Made by a program: the position numbers and the translations under genes
The notes under the pieces: model-generated
What the model saw: the letters and a program-made list of their open reading frames with translations, nothing else
What the model was told of the DNA's origin: nothing
Databases searched by the model: none
DNA from: Candidatus Segetimicrobium genomatis
GTDB lineage: Bacteria; Sysuimicrobiota; Sysuimicrobiia; Sysuimicrobiales; Kaftiobacteriaceae
Reading direction: 5' to 3'
DNA: 55,069 bases
Assembly: GCA_005882335.1 (NCBI GenBank)
Contig: VBAP01000040.1
Location: forward strand, 1-55,069
Shown here: positions 48,798 through 55,069 of the stretch, piece after piece
Position numbering within the stretch: position 1 is the first letter of the stretch
How the letters are laid out: every line of letters starts with the position of its first letter

Positions 48798-49828
48798 TTC
48801 GGCTCCAGCTTCGCCCCGTCACCTTCAGCGGCCCGGGGCGTGCTGCCGGGATACAGGTGACAGGCCACGCGGACACCGCCATCCACCGGCAGCAACAGCG
48901 GCCGGAGATGGCGGCAGACCTCCATCACCTGCGGGCACCGGTCGGCAAACGGGCAGCCTGCGGGGAGCTGGAACGGCGTCGGCACCGTGTCGGCGATCTC
49001 CACCGGCCGGCGCGGCCGCGTGGGATCGGGATCCGGCACCGCGGAGACCAGCGCCTGCGTGTAGGGATGGCGCGGATGCTCGATGACCTCCTCGGTGGGC
49101 CCAATCTCACAGATCGTCCCGAGGTACATCACGGCGGTGACGCTGCACATGTACCGGATGAGGGCGAGATCGTGTGAGATGTAGAGCGTGGTCAGTTTGC
49201 GCTCACGGCTGAGGTCACGCATCAGGTTGAGCACACCGGCCCGGATGCTGACGTCCAGCATCGAGACGGGCTCGTCTGCTACCAGCAGCACCGGGTCCAC
49301 CAGGAGCGCCCGCGCGATGACCACCCGCTGGAGCTGCCCGCCGCTGAGCTGGTGCGGATACTTCAGGAAGAATGTCTCAGGAGGGTTGAGGTGGACGCGG
49401 TCCAGCGCCCCGGCCACACGTTCCACGCGCTCGGCGATAGACCGTCCGATCTCGTGGATGATCAGGGGTTCCAGCAGCGACCGCAGGATCGTAAACCGCG
49501 GGTTCAATGCCTCGTACGGATTCTGGAATATGAACTGCGCCTGCCGCCGGTACGACAGGAGATCAGACCCGTCCAGCCCTGCTACATCGCGCCCGGCGAA
49601 CCGGATGCTGCCGGCCGTGGGGTGCAACAGCTTGAGGATGAGCTTGGCGGTCGTGGTTTTGCCGCACCCGCTCTCCCCGGCCAGGCCCAGGCTGCCGCCT
49701 TCGTCCAAGACGAAAGAGACGCCGTTGACCGCGTGGACGACACGCCTGGAACCCATCACCGCGCCCAGCAAGCCGGACTGCAGCGGGTACTCTTTCCGGA
49801 GGTCGGTCACTTCGAGCAGGTGATTCAC
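48794..49828 (-). CDS. Oligopeptide ABC transporter ATPase, DppF/OppF-like
   Basis: 344 residues. Walker A GESGCGKTTTAKLIL, the signature LSGGQLQRVVIARAL, Walker B VLLVADEPVSMLD, and the oligopeptide C-terminal cysteine-rich loop (AGCPFADRCPQVMEVC), which in some members binds Fe-S. It powers import together with the DppD-like ATPase, whose stop it overlaps by four bases (GTGA). Confidence 0.96.
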   Translation of the reverse strand: MNHLLEVTDLRKEYPLQSGLLGAVMGSRRVVHAVNGVSFVLDEGGSLGLAGESGCGKTTTAKLILKLLHPTAGSIRFAGRDVAGLDGSDLLSYRRQAQFIFQNPYEALNPRFTILRSLLEPLIIHEIGRSIAERVERVAGALDRVHLNPPETFFLKYPHQLSGGQLQRVVIARALLVDPVLLVADEPVSMLDVSIRAGVLNLMRDLSRERKLTTLYISHDLALIRYMCSVTAVMYLGTICEIGPTEEVIEHPRHPYTQALVSAVPDPDPTRPRRPVEIADTVPTPFQLPAGCPFADRCPQVMEVCRHLRPLLLPVDGGVRVACHLYPGSTPRAAEGDGAKLEPN

Positions 49829-50883
49829 AGAGTCCCTCCGGCCGGCGGCGCCCCGGACCGCACGCTCTGGGGCCCGGTCGCTTCGAGGCGGGCAAACGCC
49901 TGCGGAGCCTGCGTCCGAAGCGCATCCGCCTCAGCGGCCCGGTGGCAGGCAGCGAGACGGCCACCGGTGGTGGGCAACAGCGCCGGATCGTCGTGCCAGC
50001 ACCGCTCGATGGCAAACGGGCAGCGTGGGGCGAACGCGCATCCGGCGGGCGGGGAGGCGAGGTCGGGAGGATATCCCTCGATTGGGACCAGGCGGGCTGA
50101 GCGCGCCCGCAGGCTCGGGAACGCATTGCGCAGGCCCATCGTATACGGATGGTGCGGCGCCGCAAAGACCTCCCGCACACTCCCGGCCTCCACGATGCGC
50201 CCGGCGTACATCACGACGACATCGTCGCAGAGGTCTGCCACGACGGAGATGTCGTGGGTGATGAGCAGCAGGCTCAACTGTAGGGTCTCCTGCAGTTCAC
50301 GCAGCGTGCGGAGCACCTGGTGCTGCACGATCACGTCCAGCGCCGTCACCGGCTCATCGGCGATCACCAGTTGCGGTTCCAGCGCCAGGGCCATCGCGAT
50401 GACCACACGCTGCTTCATCCCGCCGGACAGCTCATGCGGGTAGAGGCGCAGCCGCCCGGGCGCCAGCCCAACCAGCGCAAACAGGCGCTCCGCGCGCTCC
50501 CGCGCCTGGGGAGAGGTGAGGCCCCCCCGCAGCCGCATCGTTTCGACTAGCTGATCACCCACCCGGTACACCGGATCGAGGCTGTCCATCGCGGCCTGCG
50601 GGATCATGGCGATGCGCCGCCAGCGGTAGTCGTTCAGCGCGTCGCCGGATAGCTGCAGCAGATCGGCGCCATCGAAACGCACCCGGCCGCCGGCGATCGC
50701 CGCGTTGCGCGGCAGCACGCCGATCAGCGCGCGCGCCAGCGTCGTCTTCCCGCAGCCGCTCTCGCCGACCAGCCCCACGGCGCGGCCCCGCTCGATTGAC
50801 AGGGTCACGCCCCGTACGGCCTGCACCGCACCGTGCAGGGTGTGATACTGGACCGCGAGGGTGTCGATCTCCAGCAGCGACAT
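49825..50883 (-). CDS. Oligopeptide ABC transporter ATPase, DppD/OppD-like
   Basis: 352 residues. Walker A GESGCGKTTLARALIG, a Q-loop (IPQAAMDSLDPVYRVG), the signature LSGGMKQRVVIAMAL, Walker B LVIADEPVTALD, and the C-terminal oligopeptide loop (AGCAFAPRCPFAIERC). It forms the heterodimeric motor with the DppF-like protein. It starts 8 bp after the stop of the DppC-like permease. Confidence 0.96.
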   Translation of the reverse strand: MSLLEIDTLAVQYHTLHGAVQAVRGVTLSIERGRAVGLVGESGCGKTTLARALIGVLPRNAAIAGGRVRFDGADLLQLSGDALNDYRWRRIAMIPQAAMDSLDPVYRVGDQLVETMRLRGGLTSPQARERAERLFALVGLAPGRLRLYPHELSGGMKQRVVIAMALALEPQLVIADEPVTALDVIVQHQVLRTLRELQETLQLSLLLITHDISVVADLCDDVVVMYAGRIVEAGSVREVFAAPHHPYTMGLRNAFPSLRARSARLVPIEGYPPDLASPPAGCAFAPRCPFAIERCWHDDPALLPTTGGRLAACHRAAEADALRTQAPQAFARLEATGPQSVRSGAPPAGGTL

Positions 50884-50890
50884 CGATCCG

Positions 50891-51814
50891 CTACCGCCGC
50901 CGCAGACGCGGGAACAGCAACTCTTCGTAGCCCCGGCCGATGAAGAACCCGGCCATCACCGCCAGCATGATGCACAGACCGGGGGGCACGAACCAGTAGA
51001 ACGCGTGCCGGGCCATCGCCTGCGAGTTGTAGGCATCCTGCAGCATGAATCCCCACGAGATGACGTTGGGATCACCGAATCCCAGGAAACTGATGGTGGC
51101 CTCGGTCAGGATCGCCCATCCTACCGCGAGCGATCCGTACAGAAATGACAGCGGAAGAACGTTGGGGGCGATGTGCACGAACATCGTGCGCAGATGGCTG
51201 GCGCCCAGCACCCGCGCGGCTTCCACGTAGGATCGCGTCCGCAGTGAGAGCACCTGCGCGCGGATGACGCGCCCGGTGTCGCGCCACAGCAACAAGATCA
51301 TCACCAGCACCGTGTTCCAGATGCTCGGCCCTAAGAAGGCCACCAGCACGATGGCCATCGGCAGAAATGGGATACCGAATGCCACGTCGGCCAGGCGCAT
51401 CAACAGCGTATCCACCCATCCGCTATAGTAGCCGGCGAACAGGCCCACCAGCGTGCCGAGCACGACAACCCCGAACGCCGCCACGAACCCCACCACCAGC
51501 GCGGCGCGCGCTCCGAACAATACCTGGGAAAAGATGTCCCGCCCGAGGTTGGTGGTCCCCAGCCAGTGCGGCAGCGAAGGAACTTCGTCAGCGGCGACCT
51601 CGCCGTCAGGCCGGTAGTTGAGGTCCTGCGGATTGTACGGCGCCACGACCGGCGCCGCCAGTGCCACAACCAGGAGCACGCCGTAAATGACGAGACCGGC
51701 GAGCGCAAACCGGTCGCGGCGGGCCACCGCCCAGGTGACCAGCAGCGCGTCGCGCCACGTCGACGTCGCCCGCGTCCACTGCGGAAGGGCGGCGGCGCGC
51801 TCACTGCTGCTCAT
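50891..51814 (-). CDS. Peptide ABC transporter permease, DppC-like (second system)
   Basis: 307 residues with six helices. The first helix (LAGLVIYGVLLVVALAAPVV) is followed by LPHWLGTTNLGRDIFSQVLF, the EAA loop VEAARVLGASHLRTMFVHIA and FLGFGDPNVISWGFMLQ. Its start overlaps the end of the DppB-like gene by 14 bases. Confidence 0.95.
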   Translation of the reverse strand: MSSSERAAALPQWTRATSTWRDALLVTWAVARRDRFALAGLVIYGVLLVVALAAPVVAPYNPQDLNYRPDGEVAADEVPSLPHWLGTTNLGRDIFSQVLFGARAALVVGFVAAFGVVVLGTLVGLFAGYYSGWVDTLLMRLADVAFGIPFLPMAIVLVAFLGPSIWNTVLVMILLLWRDTGRVIRAQVLSLRTRSYVEAARVLGASHLRTMFVHIAPNVLPLSFLYGSLAVGWAILTEATISFLGFGDPNVISWGFMLQDAYNSQAMARHAFYWFVPPGLCIMLAVMAGFFIGRGYEELLFPRLRRR

Positions 51815-52784
51815 GGCTCACCCGCGGATCCAGCATCGTGTACAGGAGATCGGCCACGAAGTTCATCGCAATCATCACGCACGCGATGAGGAAAAACGCC
51901 GCCTGCGCCACGGGGTAGTCCTTGGCCGCCACCGCGCGCACCAACGTGCGGCCCAACCCGGGCCAGCTGAACACGGTTTCGATGATGACGTTGCCCCCGA
52001 TCGAGTATCCAATCCCCAGCGCGAACGCGGTCACCACCGGAAGCAGCGCGTTGCGGGCGGCGTGGCGCAGCAGGATGGTGCGCTCGGGCAGCCCTCGCAT
52101 CCGGCAGAAGGTGATGAAGTCTTCGTCCATCACCTCCAGCATCGTGCTCCGCATCAGCAGCGTGGGCAGACCCTGCAGGTACAGGGCGAGCGTCAAGACG
52201 GGCAGGGTGAGGTGCCGCAGGAAGTCCCACGAGACCACCTTCGCCCACCAGTTGGGATACACACTGCCCGGGCTCGTCGCGCCGAACGAGGGGAACCAGT
52301 TCAGGGTGAAACTGAATACCGCCAGCGCCAGCATGCCCACCCAGAACTCCGGCGCGGCGCGTGTGGCCAGGACGGCGGGGATGCCCCACGCCTCGGTCCA
52401 ACTTCCCCGGCGCGCCGCCAGCAGCGCGCCCCCCAGCACCCCCACGACGTACGCCAGCAACAGCGCCGACAGGGTGAGGACGAGCGTATTGGGCAAGACC
52501 TGCCACATCACCTGGCTCACCGGCTCACGGCTGAAGAATGAGCGGCCGAACTCCCCCCGCACCAAATTTCCGAGGTAGATGGCGTACTGCACGTGCAGCG
52601 GCCGGTCCAGACCAAACTGACGGAGGAGCGTCTGCTGCATCTCCGCGGTGAAGTTGGTGTCGATGTAGGCAACCAGCGGGTTGCCCGGCATCAGCCGGAA
52701 AATGAGGAAGAGCAGGGTCGCGACGACCCACAGCACCACTACCATCTGGAGCAGGCGGCCGAGGAGAAACGACACGCGGTTCAT
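51801..52784 (-). CDS. Peptide ABC transporter permease, DppB-like (second system)
   Basis: 327 residues with six helices. The N-terminus reads FLLGRLLQMVVVLWVVATLL and FRLMPGNP; a late region reads FITFCRMRGLPERTILLRHA with LRNALLPVVTAFA-like continuation (ARNALLPVV). It is the second gene of the operon, 111 bp after the binding-protein gene, with a hairpin in between. Confidence 0.95.
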   Translation of the reverse strand: MNRVSFLLGRLLQMVVVLWVVATLLFLIFRLMPGNPLVAYIDTNFTAEMQQTLLRQFGLDRPLHVQYAIYLGNLVRGEFGRSFFSREPVSQVMWQVLPNTLVLTLSALLLAYVVGVLGGALLAARRGSWTEAWGIPAVLATRAAPEFWVGMLALAVFSFTLNWFPSFGATSPGSVYPNWWAKVVSWDFLRHLTLPVLTLALYLQGLPTLLMRSTMLEVMDEDFITFCRMRGLPERTILLRHAARNALLPVVTAFALGIGYSIGGNVIIETVFSWPGLGRTLVRAVAAKDYPVAQAAFFLIACVMIAMNFVADLLYTMLDPRVSHEQQ

Positions 52785-52859
52785 CGACTACCGGGCCTCG
52801 GGCACCGGGCCCCGCGCCTGGGTGCTCGGTGGGGTAGCATGGGGGCGGCGATAGATGGC

Positions 52860-52884
52860 GGGCGGGAGGGGATACCTCCCGCCC
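52860..52884 (-). terminator. Intercistronic hairpin after the binding-protein gene
   Basis: GGGCGGGAGG and CCTCCCGCCC form a perfect 10 bp stem with a five-base loop, 11 bp after the stop of the binding-protein gene. Without a T-run it more likely protects that mRNA segment from 3' decay or partly terminates, which would give more binding protein than permease, as is common in binding-protein operons. Confidence 0.55.
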
Positions 52885-52895
52885 ACACACATGTC

Positions 52896-54566
52896 CTATT
52901 TGCCGACGAGCGTTTCTACTTTGCCCTTGGGGTAGAGCAGCCGGCCGTCGGCATCCCACTCATAGCCGGCCTTGGCGAGCGCGTCGCGCGCCGCTTTAAC
53001 GTTGTACTCGAACTTGGGGACTTCAGAGTTGTGCCAGAACTCCAGCGCCGGTGAGACGTACGAGTCGGCGATGGTCGCGTACCCCTTGAAGACCACCGAG
53101 CGGATGGCCTTCTTGTTGGCGGCCATGTTCAGCGCCTGCCGCACGGCCAGGTCGTCAAACGGCGGACGCCGCAGGTTGAACGCCAGGAAGCGCATCCCGA
53201 TGTCCATCGTGGAGACGACGGTAATGGAGGGATTCTCCTTCGCCAGCCGGTCCAGGATCTGCGGGTCGCCGCCGTAGGCAGACAGGAAATTCAACTCGCC
53301 GTTGCGCAGCGAGCCCAGGGCTGCCTCGACGTTAGGGATAATCCGCAGCACCCACCGCCGGGCCTTCGGCGCCGCGAAGTGGTCAGGGTTGGCTTCCAGC
53401 ACAACCTCCTCAGCCTTCTTCCATTGCACGAACTTGAACGGCCCGGAGCCGATCGGCACTTGTTCCTGGTACGTCTCGGCATTCTCGGGTTTCTTCGCCA
53501 GATCCGCCAGCACCGGCTCCCAGATGTGCTTGGGGATGAGGTTGACCTTGGCCAGGCTGCTGGTCAGGAACGGGGCGTACGGGTCTTTGAGGGTGAAGCG
53601 AACCACGGTATCGGAGCGCTTCTCAATTTTGTCGATGATGCTGACGAACGGCTTATACATCGGCACTTTGTCACCCGCCGGCGCCGTGAACGAGAAGATG
53701 ACGTCGTCTGCGGTGACCGGACGTCCATCGTGCCACTTCATTCCCCGCCGCAGGGTCACGTCCAGCGTCACGCTGTCCACCCACTCGGCTTTCTCCGCTG
53801 CCCACGGTTTGGGCAGGCCATCGGGCCCCACGCGGAGCAGCCGGTCCCAGATCAGCTCGGTGATCCAGGAGTCCGTCGCGCCGCTGATGTACAGCGGGTT
53901 GATCGCCAGGACGGGATCGGCGGTGTTGAGGACGATGTCCTTCTGGGTCCCTTTGGGCGTCGCGGCGTCAAATGTCCAGAAGTTCTTCAGGCCGATGCCC
54001 TTCTGTTCCACGATGCTCTTCGGATCCCAGACGGTGTTGTTGTACGCGTAGCTGCTCTGCGGGAACACCAGGAAGACGTATGGGGCATCGCGGGCGATGA
54101 TCTTCTGCGCTTCGAAGATGAGCTGCCGGCGTACCTTCAGGTCGGTCTTGATGCGCTGCGCCTCGGCGATCCCGTTGTACGTCGAGTTGGTATAGCCGAC
54201 GAAATTGTAGCCTTTGGCGGCCGTCGACGCGTGGAAGAGGTTGAAGGTGAACTCATCCGGGTCGGACCGCTCGGCCCGGCCCACCATCTGCCACATCGTC
54301 ATGTCCCACTTGGTCCGTTCCAGCCAGACATAGTCCGCCAGCTGCTCCCACGGCATCACCCGCACCGTCACCTTGAACCCCAGCTTCTCGAACTCCGGGG
54401 CCAGCAGCCTGGCCATCTCAAACTCCTGCGGATCCACGGCCTGCGGCCTGGTCAGCAGGATCAACTCCCGGACGCGGCGGTCCTGCGTCTGCCCCACCGC
54501 GACAGCGCCCGCTGTCAACGTCAGGACGACGACGGCCACAGCAATCCGGACTAAGATGCGTATCAT
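52896..54566 (-). CDS. Peptide ABC transporter substrate-binding protein with circularly permuted family-5 domain
   Basis: 556 residues. A signal peptide (residues 1-25, LTLTAGAVAVGQ at its end) is followed by residues 33-205, which look like the C-terminal lobe piece of family-5 binding proteins (ELILLTRPQAVDPQEFEMAR; RRQLIFEAQKIIARDAPYVF). Only then, at about 208, comes the normal N-terminal start (DIVLNTADPVLAINPLYISG), the signature RRGMKWHDGRPVTADDVIFS (about 273-292), IGSGPFKFVQW (about 372) and the hinge RQALNMAANKKAI. The chain ends at AGYEWDADGRLLYPKGK, the point after which LxLL-type C-terminal sequence normally follows. It is the first gene of the operon and should deliver peptides to the two permeases. 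Confidence 0.88.
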   Translation of the reverse strand: MIRILVRIAVAVVVLTLTAGAVAVGQTQDRRVRELILLTRPQAVDPQEFEMARLLAPEFEKLGFKVTVRVMPWEQLADYVWLERTKWDMTMWQMVGRAERSDPDEFTFNLFHASTAAKGYNFVGYTNSTYNGIAEAQRIKTDLKVRRQLIFEAQKIIARDAPYVFLVFPQSSYAYNNTVWDPKSIVEQKGIGLKNFWTFDAATPKGTQKDIVLNTADPVLAINPLYISGATDSWITELIWDRLLRVGPDGLPKPWAAEKAEWVDSVTLDVTLRRGMKWHDGRPVTADDVIFSFTAPAGDKVPMYKPFVSIIDKIEKRSDTVVRFTLKDPYAPFLTSSLAKVNLIPKHIWEPVLADLAKKPENAETYQEQVPIGSGPFKFVQWKKAEEVVLEANPDHFAAPKARRWVLRIIPNVEAALGSLRNGELNFLSAYGGDPQILDRLAKENPSITVVSTMDIGMRFLAFNLRRPPFDDLAVRQALNMAANKKAIRSVVFKGYATIADSYVSPALEFWHNSEVPKFEYNVKAARDALAKAGYEWDADGRLLYPKGKVETLVGK

Positions 54567-54689
54567 CAGTCCCCTCCCCCTCGCAACGTCCGCGCGGAGC
54601 CTTTTCCCCGCGCGTCGCGCCTGCAGTTATCTCGATGTCACCTGCAATGGAACCATCCCCGAACCAAACGCGATGACTAGGCTGGACTC

Positions 54690-55069
54690 CTACGGTACCC
54701 TTGACTCTACGCGTTGGTACGGGGCAAGCTTGGGCGGCACGGGGTAGGCGCGCTTGCTGTGCGCCAGCCCCGCGCCCACCAGGGCCTCCAGCATCTTCAG
54801 TGCGGCATAGACCGGGTTCACAACCGGCACGCCGACCTCAGCAGCAATCGTCTGCTGGGCCTCGAGCAACCCCATGCTCATGCATCCCAGCGCCAGCGTA
54901 TCCGCCCCGTCTTCGGCCACCGCGCGCCGGCCCAGATCGATCATGCGCGAGATGCTGCGCTCACGGTTCTTGGCCAGCTCCAGCACCGGGATGTCCACTG
55001 CGCGCACCGACGCCAGCTTTTCGCTCACGCCGACGCGGTGCGCCAGGTGGCGCAGCGATGGCACGACCG
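54690..55069 (-). CDS. Asp/Glu/hydantoin racemase family protein (5' part outside window)
   Basis: The frame is open to the right edge; the last 126 or so residues are visible. They match the C-terminal half of hydantoin/aspartate-glutamate racemases: VRAVDIPVLEL, DGADTLALGCMSM with the second catalytic Cys, GVPVVNPVYAALKMLEALV and the ending SHSKRAYPVPP-like HSKRAYPVPP. Such enzymes racemise hydantoins or amino acids by a two-cysteine mechanism. It lies upstream of the peptide operon on the same strand and could be its first gene or a separate unit. The last residues are encoded by a sequence (CCGTACCAACGCG) that recurs at 32350. Confidence 0.88.
   Translation of the reverse strand, partial: VVPSLRHLAHRVGVSEKLASVRAVDIPVLELAKNRERSISRMIDLGRRAVAEDGADTLALGCMSMGLLEAQQTIAAEVGVPVVNPVYAALKMLEALVGAGLAHSKRAYPVPPKLAPYQRVESRVP

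Overview
GC-rich bacterial chromosome segment with dense, often overlapping genes, GTG/TTG starts, mostly clear Shine-Dalgarno (SD) sites, and two tRNA genes with encoded CCA. The gene mix (many peptide and sugar ABC transporters, DUF4127, a LuxR/BTAD-type TPR regulator, M28 peptidases, QueG, a GEMM riboswitch, many small intergenic repeats) resembles uncultivated soil or sediment lineages near Chloroflexota, Armatimonadota or the CSP1-3 (Sysuimicrobiota) group. That placement is an impression; the window holds no rRNA or marker gene to fix it.

Layout. 1-5.5 kb: the 3' part of a TPR regulator, a terpenoid-cyclase-like helical protein, tRNA-Ala with a second copy of its 3' end 206 bp away, a small membrane protein, an MFS exporter and a secreted protein. 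5.5-9.1 kb (minus): a lone molybdopterin subunit of the xanthine dehydrogenase family coupled to a dGTPase. 9.2-15 kb: an unknown protein, an AI-2E family permease, an AlkD-like glycosylase, a nitronate monooxygenase-like protein, tRNA-Asn and a membrane J-domain protein, among four copies of a palindromic repeat. 15.2-15.9 kb: an RHH/PIN toxin-antitoxin pair. 16-25.1 kb (minus): an amino-sugar cluster of GH3 (NagZ-like), a sugar-binding protein, a GH20-like enzyme, two permeases and a DUF4127-GrpB fusion. 25.3-30 kb (plus): peptide-binding protein, DppB, DppC, then QueG. 30-33.7 kb: a frameshifted dCACHE-HAMP-GAF-HD-GYP protein and, on the other strand, a c-di-GMP-I riboswitch leading a secreted protein. 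33.7-42.4 kb: amidohydrolase, acetyltransferase, Ndk, gamma-glutamyltransferase, a beta-propeller protein, and a coupled MutY / HAD / alkyltransferase-like / FMN-binding-like set. 42.5-54.6 kb (minus): a peptide-use operon with a complete Dpp-type ABC transporter, an Lrp/AsnC regulator, two paralogous M28-like proteins around an amidohydrolase, and an alcohol dehydrogenase. 54.7 kb to the end: part of an Asp/Glu/hydantoin racemase.

How the genes work together. The 16-25 kb cluster looks built to import and trim N-acetylhexosamine-containing oligosaccharides, using an ATPase encoded elsewhere. The 42-54.6 kb operon looks built for regulated peptide uptake and breakdown. The HD-GYP protein (c-di-GMP breakdown) and the c-di-GMP riboswitch lie about 1 kb apart and may form a local signalling pair.

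Most unusual features: (1) the Dpp-type binding protein at 52896-54566 reads as a circular permutation of the family; (2) two hairpins at 12011-12105 and 25144-25242 have unrelated but fully paired stems around nearly the same 27-nt loop; (3) a 19-bp tandem repeat frameshifts the HD-GYP sensor; (4) several intergenic hairpins have arms made of 7-9 nt tandem repeats, some of which run into coding sequence.
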